Assembly (NCBI RefSeq): GCF_001083805.1
Contig: NZ_JXSK01000008.1
Location: 62,001-126,000, forward strand
Origin: Photorhabdus luminescens subsp. luminescens
Lineage (GTDB): Bacteria > Pseudomonadota > Gammaproteobacteria > Enterobacterales > Enterobacteriaceae
Direction of reading: 5' to 3'
DNA length: 64,000 nucleotides
The notes beneath the pieces are model-generated. The model worked only from the letters and a program-made list of their open reading frames with translations, was not told the DNA's origin and did not search any database. Shown one piece after another: positions 10,041-19,116 of the stretch (position 1 is its first letter; the number at the start of each line of letters is the position of its first letter). The position numbers and the translations under genes are program-made.

Positions 10041-11045
10041 TCAATGACCACCATTACGGCGCTGTAACTGGTCACGTAAATTTGGCGGCGTACCTTTAAT
10101 AGTTAAAGTATCCGTTGCTGGGTCCCAGAAAATTCTTTCACCAAATAACATCGCATCAAAATTAATTGTTAATCCGCCGCCACTGCCGGCAAATTTAGTT
10201 AGCTGCCGCAACGTACTGCGATCTGCCGGAAAACTCTCTTCCAGTTCATATCCCTGCGCCTGAGAAAACTGCTGAAAATTCTGCTCCCCAAACGTGGGTA
10301 ATGCCTGAGACAACTCCTTAATTTCGATTTCCTCTCCCGCCTGCAATTGTTCATTACAATAGCTGTATACTTGCTGGCGATACGCCTGACGCTCATTTTT
10401 ATTAAGCTCGCCAGATTCACAATAATCATCAACCGCTTGTAGCAGGCCTTTATTCTGAACTTTCGCATTCATACCTTCACTGGCAGCAAGAAAATCCATA
10501 AAGAAATCTGAAACTTTACGCCCTACCCGGCCTTTCAGAAATGTCAAATAACGGCTTGATTCAGGATTAGTTTCCCACTCCGTCAAATCTATACGAGCGA
10601 CAATATCAGCATGAGGAATATCCAGATAATGCGTAGTATTTAAATCCAAATTATCGTTAACAGACATACTGTTACAGCTATTAAGCACAGCAATCAGTAA
10701 ATACTCTACCGCCAGATAGCGATACTGACAAAACAAGACCGTTCCCCCTTCGGCAAACGGATATTTCGCCAGCTCATCCCTCAGACGTGCCGTTGCTGCA
10801 CGGCTGAACCCAAGAAAATCTTCATCGCCTTTACGCTGATGTCTGAGCGCTTCTGCCAATTCACTCTCTTCATTAAATAAGCCGTAAGCTTTACTTTTTG
10901 CGCTGTATACCCGGTGTAATTCAGCCATCATATCTTCCACCACGTGATCGGCGGCGAGTAAAGAATCACGCAACACGACATCTAATGTCTGTTCATCACG
11001 CTTGATTAATTGATGCAAGGCAATCTGGTCTATTTGCAGACTCAT
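10041..11045 (-). CDS. yejK: Nucleoid-associated protein YejK (NdpA)
   Basis: Nucleoid-associated protein of the 37-kDa NdpA family. The start at 11045 is chosen because [19 protein letters not shown] matches the family and AAAGGAG lies 7 bases upstream; the frame stays open 16 codons further. Conserved blocks: [41 protein letters not shown] (here [12 protein letters not shown]), [20 protein letters not shown] and [17 protein letters not shown]. Length 334, E. coli 335. Divergent from yejL. Confidence 0.93.
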   Translation of the reverse strand: MSLQIDQIALHQLIKRDEQTLDVVLRDSLLAADHVVEDMMAELHRVYSAKSKAYGLFNEESELAEALRHQRKGDEDFLGFSRAATARLRDELAKYPFAEGGTVLFCQYRYLAVEYLLIAVLNSCNSMSVNDNLDLNTTHYLDIPHADIVARIDLTEWETNPESSRYLTFLKGRVGRKVSDFFMDFLAASEGMNAKVQNKGLLQAVDDYCESGELNKNERQAYRQQVYSYCNEQLQAGEEIEIKELSQALPTFGEQNFQQFSQAQGYELEESFPADRSTLRQLTKFAGSGGGLTINFDAMLFGERIFWDPATDTLTIKGTPPNLRDQLQRRNGGH

Positions 11046-11317
11046 TCTTTCTACTCCTTTCGCGGCTGACTTCATGCGTTTTGAAACACGCATTCAAACA
11101 CCGATAACAAACGACTGCAATAAAAAACCCCGAAAGAAAATAACGTTTCGTTATCTGCCATCAACTATAATTTACTGGCAGATATCAAAAAATTGCTAAA
11201 AATGGGTTATTACTGCAACATAATCTTAACCGTGAATTAATTTGCCACAAAAGAGCAGAAAAACACGCATCTATACGGTAAGATAATGTGCTTTGTTAGT
11301 TCAGGAAGTTTAAATCT

Positions 11318-11545
11318 ATGCCACAGTCATCTCGTTACAGTGACGAACACGTTGAACGCTTATTAACAGAACTCGTCAGTGTTCTGGAAAGAAACCATAC
11401 GCCGACAGACCTTTCTTTAATGGTACTGGGCAATATGGTAACAAACTTAATCAATACGAGTATATCTCCTGCACAGCGCAGACATATTGCTGACTCGTTT
11501 GCACACGCGCTTAAATCTTCGGTAAACGAAGATAAAGCCCATTAA
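11318..11545 (+). CDS. yejL: UPF0352 family protein YejL
   Basis: A 75-residue cytoplasmic protein matching YejL in length and pattern ([20 protein letters not shown], then [20 protein letters not shown]). No enzymatic role is known. Probably co-transcribed with the next gene, 32 bases downstream. Confidence 0.88.
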   Translation: MPQSSRYSDEHVERLLTELVSVLERNHTPTDLSLMVLGNMVTNLINTSISPAQRRHIADSFAHALKSSVNEDKAH

Positions 11546-11577
11546 TTTTTTAACTAAGACTACAACGTAAACAAAAT

Positions 11578-13317
11578 ATGGTGACTAGCCGTCAGCGTTA
11601 TCGTGAAAAAGTTTCCCAAATGATTAGCTGGGGGCATTGGTTTGCCCTATTTAATATTCTGTTCAGTCTTGGATTAGGTAGTCGTTACCTGTTTGTTTCT
11701 GACTGGCCGAACTCACTGTTCGGCCGAGTCTATGCTCTGGCTAGTTGGCTTGGGCACTTTAGTTTTATTATTTTTGCCGCTTATTTGCTGGTCCTGTTTC
11801 CACTGACATTTATTGTCATGTCACAGCGCTTGCTAAGGTTTCTCTCAGCCATTTTCGCCACAGCCGGGCTGACACTGTTAATATTCGATATTGCCATATA
11901 CAACCGTTTCCATCTTCACCTTACACCTTTGGTGTGGGATTTAGTTATCAATCCTGATCAAGGGGAGCTAGCGCGAGAATGGCAGCTAATGTTCATCTGT
12001 ATTCCCGTTATTTTTCTGATACAGATGCTATTTGGCACCTGGAGTTGGCAGAAACTACGCAGCCTGAATCGGCAACGGTTTGGTAAGCCACTGGCTGTCG
12101 TCTTTATTTCGGCTTTTTTAGCTTCCCATTTGATGTATATCTGGGCTGATGCTAATTTTTATCGTCCTATTACCATGCAACGCTCTAACCTGCCGCTCTC
12201 CTATCCAATGACCGCGCGTAAATTTCTTGAAAAACATGGTCTGCTCGATCAACAAGAATATCAGCGCCGCCTTATGCAACAGGGTGATCCTGCTGCGCTG
12301 ACAGTGGAATATCCACTTAATGATCTGACTTATCAGGATAAAGGAAGCGGATACAATCTGTTAATACTGGTAGTTGATAAACTGGATAATAGAGATATTA
12401 CAGAGAATATGCCTGTGCTCTCTCATTTCAGAGAAACCAACATTCAGTTCAATCAACATTTCAGTACTGGGATTCAAAATGATACTGCCCTATTCGGATT
12501 GTTTTATGGCATTTCTTCCGGTTATCTGGATGGAATACTGGCTGGACGTAAATCATCAGCCCTAATTGATGCCCTGACTCATCAAGGATATCAATTCGGC
12601 CTATTCTCTTCCGTGGGATTTGATACTCCGCTTTATCGTCATGCATTACTTTCCGACTACTCATTACCGACCGAAGTCAACCAAAGTAACCAACTGACGG
12701 TCGAACAATGGCAACAATGGCTAAACTTACCCAATACTAACGCCCCGTGGTTCTCTTTCTTAAGAATGAGTGGATTGGATAAAATTGATGCACTAGGTAA
12801 TGCTGCTGCGCTCGATGATACAATTAATATGGTATTAGAGACGCTAAAAAATAAAAATGCACTGAACAACACGGTCATTGTTATTACCGCTGAACATAGT
12901 GAAATCGCCTCTACACATCCACCTAAATGGATCAACAATGGCAAATTTAATCGTGCTCAAATGCACGTTCCACTGCTAATTCATTGGCCTGGAACACCAT
13001 CACAGACAATTAATAAACTGACCAATCATCAGGACGTCATGACAACATTAATGCAACGTTTGTTGCATGTCAGCAATACTCCTGCTGATTATTCTCAAGG
13101 CCAAGATCTATTTGCAACACAGCGTGATAATCCGTGGGTGATTACCGGTGATGATGGTTCCCTTATCATTACAACCAGCGAAAACACCCTGTTCCTGGAT
13201 AAAAATGGTGATTATCACTTATATGACTTGGAAGGCAATAAAATCAAAGATGCTAAGCCCAATTTGGCGCAACTGTTACAGATACTAACCGAGGTTAAAC
13301 ATTTTATAGCCAACTAA
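11578..13317 (+). CDS. lapC: Inner membrane LPS-regulating protein LapC/PbgA (YejM)
   Basis: Essential inner-membrane protein in E. coli that senses periplasmic lipid A and, with LapB, controls LpxC turnover. Five N-terminal transmembrane helices (residues about 20-190), then a basic linker and a periplasmic sulfatase-like domain (LLILVVDKLDN start, VIVITAEHSE, HVPLLIHWPGTP). As in E. coli the domain lacks full sulfatase catalytic residues. Length 579, E. coli 586. The MVTSRQRYREKVSQMISWGH start matches the family closely. Confidence 0.92.
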   Translation: MVTSRQRYREKVSQMISWGHWFALFNILFSLGLGSRYLFVSDWPNSLFGRVYALASWLGHFSFIIFAAYLLVLFPLTFIVMSQRLLRFLSAIFATAGLTLLIFDIAIYNRFHLHLTPLVWDLVINPDQGELAREWQLMFICIPVIFLIQMLFGTWSWQKLRSLNRQRFGKPLAVVFISAFLASHLMYIWADANFYRPITMQRSNLPLSYPMTARKFLEKHGLLDQQEYQRRLMQQGDPAALTVEYPLNDLTYQDKGSGYNLLILVVDKLDNRDITENMPVLSHFRETNIQFNQHFSTGIQNDTALFGLFYGISSGYLDGILAGRKSSALIDALTHQGYQFGLFSSVGFDTPLYRHALLSDYSLPTEVNQSNQLTVEQWQQWLNLPNTNAPWFSFLRMSGLDKIDALGNAAALDDTINMVLETLKNKNALNNTVIVITAEHSEIASTHPPKWINNGKFNRAQMHVPLLIHWPGTPSQTINKLTNHQDVMTTLMQRLLHVSNTPADYSQGQDLFATQRDNPWVITGDDGSLIITTSENTLFLDKNGDYHLYDLEGNKIKDAKPNLAQLLQILTEVKHFIAN

Positions 13318-13352
13318 ATGCTTAAAAATCAATCGGTCACAAAATTCAGTAC

Positions 13353-13383
13353 TTGCTTTTAGATAAAAAATCAGTACTATAAT
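13353..13383 (+). promoter_or_regulatory. Probable promoter of tRNA-Pro
   Basis: TATAAT at 13378-13383 lies 9 bases before the tRNA; a weak -35 (TTGCTT, 13353-13358) is spaced 19 bases. The -10 is convincing, the -35 less so. Confidence 0.5.
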
Positions 13384-13392
13384 ACGAATTAT

Positions 13393-13469
13393 CGGCATGT
13401 AGCGCAGCTTGGTAGCGCACCGTCATGGGGTGTCGGGGGTCGTAGGTTCAAATCCTATCATGCCGACCA
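13393..13469 (+). tRNA. proL: tRNA-Pro (anticodon GGG)
   Basis: 77 nt including encoded CCA. Acceptor CGGCATG pairs with CATGCCG, the D-arm is AGCGCAGCTTGGTAGCGC, the anticodon loop holds GGG, and the T-loop is GTTCAAATC. Same place (after yejM) as proL of E. coli. Its 3' half is repeated at 15822-15867 and the accessory fibre array begins directly after it, so it is a likely integration target. Confidence 0.95.
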
Positions 13470-13711
13470 AATTCCTCTAGAAAAACCAACCTCTTACGGT
13501 TGGTTTTTTTATTTGTGGGATTTGGCTCTGGTAAAATTTTGGTAAAACTCTGGTAAAACCCCAACTTCAAATCTGGTATTTATAGCTACTGATAAGCCAG
13601 CTTTTCCTGACTAAAAACATAAAATTATCTAATTATTACTCTTCACTTCGGCACCTCCGGCCACTCCACATCCGGCGCTTGTGAAACATCTACACGAGTC
13701 AGCAATACCCG
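13423..13711 (+). repeat. Direct repeat copy A: tRNA 3' end, terminator, Tfa 3' end
   Basis: This stretch (3' half of tRNA-Pro, AAAAACCAACC terminator, about 100 bases of non-coding DNA, last 23 codons of the Tfa gene) recurs at 15822-16094 with small differences. The two copies bound the first fibre module. Confidence 0.85.
13481..13510 (+). terminator. Terminator after tRNA-Pro
   Basis: AAAAACCAACC and GGTTGGTTTTTTT form an 11-bp stem followed by T residues. Degenerate copies occur at 15879-15908, 19042-19071 and 21160-21188, each next to a Tfa gene end. Confidence 0.85.
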
Positions 13712-14269
13712 GTATTTCTTCCACTCTAACAGAGCGGCTTTCTCTGAGTCTGTAGCGACTTCTAAGTCAACCGAGTCTTGTAGCAATGAGAGTGTTTCAT
13801 TTGCTTGCTGTAACAGTGCTGCTTGCTTCTGTTTTGCTTCGTTGATTTGATGAGACTTGAGTAAGTCTTTATCAACTACCCACTCTTTACCATCCCATTT
13901 GTCGAAATCGGTGGGAGGCTTCTTGAAGGTTAGTGTTGCGGGTAACTCACCGATTTCTGTTATCTCTATCGGCGCACGAGTTAACGTGTCGTAAGCGATT
14001 TTTCCTCTGTAATCAGGAAGTATTTCCCAACACTTACCGTCTTCACTGCGACAGACGGCCTTATCGTGAGAATCGGGAAGCTTTGGCGCGTCAGGATAGG
14101 CCCCAGCCGATAAACTGACACCAAGCATGACATACTCGATATCAGAGTTTGTGAATTCTCTCGTTATCTGATTCGAGTGATAAACCTTTATCCAGCCGGC
14201 TTGAATAGCCAATCCGTCTTTACCCAATACGGCTGTTTCATGTTCTAAAGAGTACTTTTGTTCTGTCAT
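13643..14269 (-). CDS. Tail fibre assembly protein (Tfa), module 1
   Basis: Caudovirus tail-fibre chaperone of the lambda Tfa/P2 gpG type that trimerises or caps a fibre. 208 residues. N-terminal beta region (residues 1-100), IPDYRGK-like ILPDYRGKIAYDTLTRA, linker with FDKWDGKEWVVD, then a coiled-coil C-terminus (LLQDSVDLEVATDSEKAALL, EWKKYRVLLTRVD) ending DVEWPEVPK. Its ATG overlaps the stop of the fibre gene as TAATG, so it is translationally coupled to module 1. Confidence 0.85.
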   Translation of the reverse strand: MTEQKYSLEHETAVLGKDGLAIQAGWIKVYHSNQITREFTNSDIEYVMLGVSLSAGAYPDAPKLPDSHDKAVCRSEDGKCWEILPDYRGKIAYDTLTRAPIEITEIGELPATLTFKKPPTDFDKWDGKEWVVDKDLLKSHQINEAKQKQAALLQQANETLSLLQDSVDLEVATDSEKAALLEWKKYRVLLTRVDVSQAPDVEWPEVPK

Positions 14270-15183
14270 TATGCTGCTCTCACTATGTAGTTAAATGCGA
14301 CGTTGCGGGGGCGATTTTCATTTGCAGTCGGCACAACACGAGACGCATCAAACGATAATGCTGCAAGTCGATCACGTGCACCTACACTACTCATTGGCCC
14401 TTGAGACCTTACAACGTAATCTCCGTATTCGCCTGATGTTAAAAATGCTCCAGACCTATCATCATTACCTGAAAATATTCTCCCGTTGGCTATATCCGTG
14501 CGTCCTTGTACGAATGCCGTGATATTTCTAATGGCGTCTCCCTGCAACGATAAAATCTTACGACCATTATCCACACCACGTTTCCCACTCCAGCCACGAA
14601 TAAATTCCCCACGCAAATCAGGTAATTTTCCTGTGGGATATGCTGCCGCTAATTGTGGGTAAGCTGCTTTATCAAACTCGGCTCCGTTACATTGTAACCA
14701 CCCAACTGGCGGTATATCAGTAGGCCAAGGAATAGGAGTACCCACGGGTAGATAATTAGCTTTATTACTGATATTAATCTCTTCACGTAATGAATTTATT
14801 ATTTCCTGAGCAAGCTTTTGTGTAACCGCCAATGTGTCGCTATTGCCCACCACATCCGTAAGCTGAACAACGCCCTTTTGTGTTAATGAGGCATCGGGAA
14901 CTTTTGTTGTGGTTTTTTGTTCTAAAGCTCTATTTAATTGTGCGGTTAGTTTAACTACGTTTCCATCATCCAGAACATCATCACCAGATTGTGTCGCAAT
15001 GAAATTAGCTACGACAGATGATATGGTTGATGATTGACGCAATGCTTTATTTAACAAGTGAGTTGGAACATCATTTGGTGGAAACCCCGTCAGTAAATCC
15101 TTACTTTCTTCATATAATCTCTGACTCACTACATTCGCATTATCACTAATAGAAAAAGCTTTAAAATCATTCTTCTGACTCAT
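14269..15183 (-). CDS. Tail fibre with collar domain, module 1
   Basis: 304 residues. Start at 15183 (ATG after AAGGGG), not the GTG two codons upstream. Residues 1-130 are the array's shared N-terminus (KNDFKAFSISDNANVVSQ, LLNKALRQSSTISSVVANFI, NASLTQKGVVQLTD). The C-terminus is a phage collar domain: PIPWPTDIPPVGWLQCNG, YPQLAAAYP, LPDLRGEFIRGW, ending RNVAFNYIVRAA. Predicted extracellular receptor-binding part of a phage or tailocin tail; no other tail genes are nearby. Translationally coupled to its Tfa. Confidence 0.85.
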   Translation of the reverse strand: MSQKNDFKAFSISDNANVVSQRLYEESKDLLTGFPPNDVPTHLLNKALRQSSTISSVVANFIATQSGDDVLDDGNVVKLTAQLNRALEQKTTTKVPDASLTQKGVVQLTDVVGNSDTLAVTQKLAQEIINSLREEINISNKANYLPVGTPIPWPTDIPPVGWLQCNGAEFDKAAYPQLAAAYPTGKLPDLRGEFIRGWSGKRGVDNGRKILSLQGDAIRNITAFVQGRTDIANGRIFSGNDDRSGAFLTSGEYGDYVVRSQGPMSSVGARDRLAALSFDASRVVPTANENRPRNVAFNYIVRAA

Positions 15184-15389
15184 ATACACCCCTTAAATTA
15201 AATAATATTATTTTATAGATTTATAGACGACTTATCACAATTAAGTGTATTTCAACAAAATAATAATAAAACATCCTTATAACTCAGAAAGCTGATTATT
15301 TTTATATAATCCAAAGAGTAAAAACAAAATATTTATCAATCAAAGATATACTAAACCCATTTATATTTAACATCTGAAAACTATTTTTC
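15184..15389 (-). promoter_or_regulatory. Conserved 5' leader of fibre genes (module 1 copy)
   Basis: The 150-200 bases before each fibre start are alike in the modules: AAGGGG-type ribosome site, an AATAATATTATTT tract, a TAGTCTAGTT-like element, and TTATTTTTATATAAT about 130 bases from the start (plus-strand view). Comparable stretches precede the starts at 18611, 20706, 25109, 26286, 27857, 29835 and 31251. They probably carry one promoter per module, but no single -35/-10 pair is certain. Confidence 0.5.
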
Positions 15390-15535
15390 TTTTATTACTT
15401 TAATCCTTTCCTGCAACTCCCGCGGCTTAACATTCCACATTGAATCTTTAGGCATTTTAACTCTAACATCTAATCTACAGTGTTCAGGAATATCACAAGG
15501 CTCTCCACCTTTGTAAAATAGGTTACTGGTTTTAC
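15390..15535 (-). pseudogene. Decayed tail-fibre 3' end
   Basis: Read on the minus strand this resembles the last 45 or so codons of the fibre gene at 17316-18611 (GEPCDIP and VQMP region) with frameshifts and stops. It lies between the leader of module 1 and the tRNA fragment. Confidence 0.6.
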
Positions 15536-15821
15536 CTTATTAAACAAGCGACACATTCGCTTTGATTGAATAATCATATCTGAGAGGTTCTTATATTCCG
15601 TATCGAAAATAACCCAGCGCCAAAATGGGACATAACTAATTCAGCATCGAGTTTAACCACTTCATTATACTCTGACTTTGAATTCTGAGATCCATTTTTG
15701 AATATCTAGTTTTAACAAGTTTTTTGAACTAATCTGGTTTGCAGAATCTGCACTGTTTGCATTCACAGTCAAAACTCACGAAACCCATGTGTAGCAAGGC
15801 CTTGAGCCAAATAATGCTATT

Positions 15822-15867
15822 GTCATGGAGTGTCGGATCATAGGTTCAAATCCTCTCATGCCGACCA
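15822..15867 (+). repeat. Partial tRNA-Pro duplicate (att-like)
   Basis: 46 bases repeat the 3' half of tRNA-Pro from the anticodon stem to CCA, with changes in the T-stem. The preceding 35 bases resemble the 5' half only poorly. A 3' tRNA half in direct orientation at the far side of foreign DNA is what tRNA-targeted integration leaves. It continues into copies of the terminator and the Tfa end up to 16094. Confidence 0.7.
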
Positions 15868-16027
15868 AATTCCCCTAGAAAAACCAACCTCTTACGCTTG
15901 GTTTTTTTGTGCCTGAAATTTGCTTGGTGTAAAATGGGTGTAAAACCCCAACTTCAAATCTGGTATTTATAGCTACTGATAAGCCAGCTTTTCCTGACTA
16001 AAAACATAAAATTATCTAATTATTCTT

Positions 16028-16094
16028 CACTTCGGCATCTCCGGCCAAATCACATCAGGCGCTTGTGAAACATCTACACGAGTAAGTAATACCC
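16028..16094 (-). pseudogene. Truncated Tfa 3' fragment
   Basis: Encodes only the last residues of a Tfa protein (RVDVSQAPDVIWPEMPK on the minus strand), then homology stops abruptly. Part of direct-repeat copy B. Confidence 0.7.
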
Positions 16095-16234
16095 ATAAAG
16101 ATCTGCTCACAATTTATACTCATCAAAGTATTTCACTGTAAATCACTGTTTTGGTCATTTGTTGATACCCGGATATAGCCTATCTTTGCCATGTTTAATC
16201 CTGTTTAATACCAACAAGGGCTATTGGTATAGGA

Positions 16235-17314
16235 ATGATCATGAATTTGAGGATTCTAAAAAACCTCGGTTTGTCGGAAACCGTGGAGCAGGCGAGAAAT
16301 GCCGTACCGAGCAGCCGGAAAATTAATGGTAAGGCGTTGACTGGGGATGTCAGTTTGAGTGCCGGGGATGTGGGGGCTTTTCCGATTTCGAGTAATTTAA
16401 ATGTCCAAACAGGTACATTGAGAATCAATAATGCTTCGAATTGGCCAAATCTTGAGTTTGCCGCGACAAACGGCCACATCATTGGTCTTGAAGGGACACA
16501 GGGTAACAGAATCACAATTTACGCTAACGATGCAGCCCGCAAACGCAGATATACATTAATAACACCGGAGAAAGGCGGTACACTAGCAACAATAGATGAA
16601 GTTATTAGCTCAAATGGTGGTGTTGTTGGGAAAAACTCATATTCCACAATCGATGATTTTGATAAAGTTCCACCTAATTCTACATTTTTTGGATACTCAG
16701 AAGGGCTAAATGGGGCCGGAATAACGGGCCCTGGTATTAAACTTTCAGGAGGAGGAGCATTTCGTGGTTATGATCTTATGATTCAAGCTGCATATTATGC
16801 GGGAAGTAGTGGTTTATACTTTAGGTCGCGTAATGGAGACGGTGCTGGTCGTTGGAATCCGTGGTATAGCATTTGGTCAACAAGCAACGCAAAACCCGAC
16901 ACTAACGGATTCCTTAAGCAATCTTCCCCGATAGTAGAAATCTATTCCGATGGCACATTCAAAACGAATGACGAATCTAAAGAGGCAACAGTCGAACGGC
17001 TTTCAGAGGGGGTTTATCTCATCACTGGAGTTCTTGGATTCAATGCAGATGCCGCTTGGGGCGGTGGGGATGGCGGAATTGAAATACCGTTATGTAAGAA
17101 CAAGTTACCCCTCATCTGGGTTGATTATGAAGTTATGCAAGATGGTTCAATAAAACTCATGACATATCATCGCGAGCATCCAGATGCGCCAGCATTCGCC
17201 AGAAATGTGAGAGAAGGTTACACTGACGGTAATTTGATTGATATCCCACAAGGCCGATTTATCTCTGTTCGTGTGCAAATGCCAGCCACCCCTGATAAGT
17301 TACCGACTGTTTAA
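16235..17314 (+). CDS. Silent alternative tail-fibre C-terminus (invertible segment)
   Basis: 359-codon frame on the plus strand, opposite to every other fibre gene here. It lacks the shared N-terminus: fibre homology begins at KNLGLSETVEQARNAV, exactly inside the left inverted repeat. It continues with RKINGKALTGDVSLSAGDVG, a long variable middle, and a C-terminal domain (NGFLKQSSPIVEIYSDGTF, NADAAWGG, ISVRVQMP) homologous to that of the convergent gene at 17316-18611. Inversion between the repeats would join it in frame to that gene's N-terminus, giving a fibre of about 503 residues. As it stands it has a poor ribosome site and is probably not expressed. Confidence 0.8.
   Translation: MIMNLRILKNLGLSETVEQARNAVPSSRKINGKALTGDVSLSAGDVGAFPISSNLNVQTGTLRINNASNWPNLEFAATNGHIIGLEGTQGNRITIYANDAARKRRYTLITPEKGGTLATIDEVISSNGGVVGKNSYSTIDDFDKVPPNSTFFGYSEGLNGAGITGPGIKLSGGGAFRGYDLMIQAAYYAGSSGLYFRSRNGDGAGRWNPWYSIWSTSNAKPDTNGFLKQSSPIVEIYSDGTFKTNDESKEATVERLSEGVYLITGVLGFNADAAWGGGDGGIEIPLCKNKLPLIWVDYEVMQDGSIKLMTYHREHPDAPAFARNVREGYTDGNLIDIPQGRFISVRVQMPATPDKLPTV
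16254..16279 (+). other. gix/hix-like recombination site, left
   Basis: The 26-bp site has AAAACC-TC-GGTTT at its centre, TTCT at the left end and GGAA at the right. From memory, about 20 of 26 positions agree with the Mu gix site. It lies at the left edge of the inverted repeat (16257-16302). Confidence 0.75.
16257..16302 (+). repeat. 46-bp inverted repeat, left copy
   Basis: Identical over 46 bases to the reverse complement of 18112-18157. It encodes KNLGLSETVEQARNA in the same frame in both fibre genes, so exchange preserves the reading frame. Confidence 0.92.
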
Positions 17315-17315
17315 C

Positions 17316-18611
17316 TCATTTAACGCCTGCTGCTTGGCGTTCCATACTGATATCTTCCGGCATCTGGACACGGACGTCTAAACAGTAGTTATCAGGAATA
17401 TCACAAGGTTCTCCATCTTCGTAAAATACACGCTCATTATTCTCATCGATAAGCTTAAGTCGCCAGTTCTGAAAACGGGTTGGTAAATGTGAATGCTGTC
17501 TGTGAAAGGTTTCGATGATAATAGAGCCATTATATTGAACACGGTCATCGATAAAAATCAGTTCTAAGCCGTTATTGTCTTTTGGTACTGAGATACCGCC
17601 ATGCACACCCCAAGCACCATCAGCGTTATAGCCCGAAATATTCGATATGCGATATACACCGGTACCCTCTTTTGTGACTTTTGCCCCCTCTGATTCTTCG
17701 TTAGTTGTGAATGCGCCATCAGGGTAAACTTCAATTATCGGGGAAGCTTTCTTATAGAATCCATTTGCGTCAACAGTCCATTGATCTGACGTCATCACGT
17801 AGTACCAGTCTCCCCATTTCCCGTATTCCCTATATCTATAATAGAATTGGTTCTTGTAATATGCCTGCTGCAAAATATGATCTGGAACTCTTGCTAAAAC
17901 AAAGCAGGGTCCATATGGAGTGTTACCTATTGCATTCTTTGCTGCTGCTCCCGGCCCGGCATAAACACCGGAAATAATAGCATTATTATAATCGCCATCC
18001 GGCACAATCATTCCATTTGATGAGCCAATCCCAAATTGACCTGGATAGATTTTCCAATCAATAGCTTTTTCCACACTTTCCATTTTTTCATTAAAGTCAT
18101 TGGTTGACACCGCATTTCTCGCCTGCTCCACGGTTTCCGACAAACCGAGGTTTTTTACAAACGTATCTTTATCAGGAATATCTGCGCCGTTTTGATTTTT
18201 TGCCAATCGGTTATTAGCATTATCATTTACATCAGAAACAAGCTTCTGTGTTACCGCGAGGGTATTACTGTTACCGGTTCTATCTGTGAGCTGAATAACA
18301 CCTTTTTGTGTTAATGAGGCATTTGGCACTTCGGCTGCAATTTTTTGTTCTAATGCTCGACTTAATTGAGTAGCAAGTTTAACTAAATCACCATCATCCA
18401 GAACATCATTGCCAGAATATGTCGCGATAAAATTAGCTAAAACAGATGTTATTGTCGACGACTGACGTAATACTTTATTGAGCAAATGGACCGTAATATC
18501 GTCTGGCGGAAACCCCATTTTTAAACTCCGGCTTTCTTCATACCCTTCTTGACTCACTACATTGGCATTATTATTAGTAGAAAAAGCTTTAAAATCATTC
18601 TTGTAATTCAT
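17316..18611 (-). CDS. Tail fibre, module 2 (expressed arm of the invertible segment)
   Basis: 431 residues; start MNYKNDFKAFSTNNNANVV after GGAAGG. Residues 1-150 are the shared N-terminus; KNLGLSETVEQARNAV (about 152-167) lies in the right inverted repeat. The variable region includes WKIYPGQFGIGSSNG and a W-rich patch (YYRYREYGKWGDWYYVMTS), typical of fibre tip domains. The C-terminus has ANGFYKKASPIIEVYPDGAF, YNADGAWG and LDVRVQMP. Its stop is 1 base from that of the silent arm, with which it is convergent. No Tfa gene follows. Confidence 0.85.
   Translation of the reverse strand: MNYKNDFKAFSTNNNANVVSQEGYEESRSLKMGFPPDDITVHLLNKVLRQSSTITSVLANFIATYSGNDVLDDGDLVKLATQLSRALEQKIAAEVPNASLTQKGVIQLTDRTGNSNTLAVTQKLVSDVNDNANNRLAKNQNGADIPDKDTFVKNLGLSETVEQARNAVSTNDFNEKMESVEKAIDWKIYPGQFGIGSSNGMIVPDGDYNNAIISGVYAGPGAAAKNAIGNTPYGPCFVLARVPDHILQQAYYKNQFYYRYREYGKWGDWYYVMTSDQWTVDANGFYKKASPIIEVYPDGAFTTNEESEGAKVTKEGTGVYRISNISGYNADGAWGVHGGISVPKDNNGLELIFIDDRVQYNGSIIIETFHRQHSHLPTRFQNWRLKLIDENNERVFYEDGEPCDIPDNYCLDVRVQMPEDISMERQAAGVK
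18112..18157 (-). repeat. 46-bp inverted repeat, right copy
   Basis: Perfect inverted partner of 16257-16302; lies within the fibre gene between the constant N-terminus and the variable C-terminus. Confidence 0.92.
18135..18160 (-). other. gix/hix-like recombination site, right
   Basis: Differs from the left site at one base only (position 3, G for C) and keeps the AAAACC-TC-GGTTT core. Inverted orientation relative to the left site means that a serine invertase would flip the 1.86 kb between them. Confidence 0.75.
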
Positions 18612-18839
18612 ATACCTTCCTTAAGTTAGATAATGTTATTTCATAATCAATATATTTGAATCATTGCAAAAATAATCCCCTTGCAACTCACGCCAATCAA
18701 AGTTTAACTCATAAAAATAATAATTCGCCGTTATTATTCATTATAAGGTTAACTATCTTTATATAATTAATAGTAATAAGTAGCTCAATGTTTCGAAATT
18801 GAAGATATATTTAGAAATATATATTTAATATCTGGAAAC

Positions 18840-19071
18840 TATTTTTCTATTATTTCCTGTAACTCTCTCTACTTAATGTTCCACACTGAATCTTTACCTA
18901 ATACCTAACCTACAGTGTTCAGGGAATACTACATAGCTCACCGTCTTCATAAAATACACGCCCATTATTCTCATAAATGCATTTGAGTCTCCAGTTTTGA
19001 ATACGAGTTGGTAAGTAAGAGAGCCATATGTAAATTCCCTAGAAAAACCAACCTATTACGATTAGTTTTTT
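18840..19071 (-). pseudogene. Decayed fibre 3' end and terminator
   Basis: 18840-19025 is a degenerate copy of a fibre C-terminus of the 17316 type (stop-riddled; the CGCCCATTATTCTCATAA region corresponds to the NENNERVF stretch). 19042-19071 is a mismatched copy of the AAAAACCAACC terminator. The bases 18612-18840 hold the module 2 leader. Confidence 0.6.
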
Positions 19072-19116
19072 ATGCTTGAGGCTTGTCTGGTGTAAAACTC
19101 TTTTGCCTAACTTCAT

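Noticed and set aside
13423..15867. Complete prophage between tRNA-Pro and its 3' copy
   Set aside because: The 2.4-kb interval holds only one fibre, one Tfa and remnants; there is no integrase, replication or structural gene.
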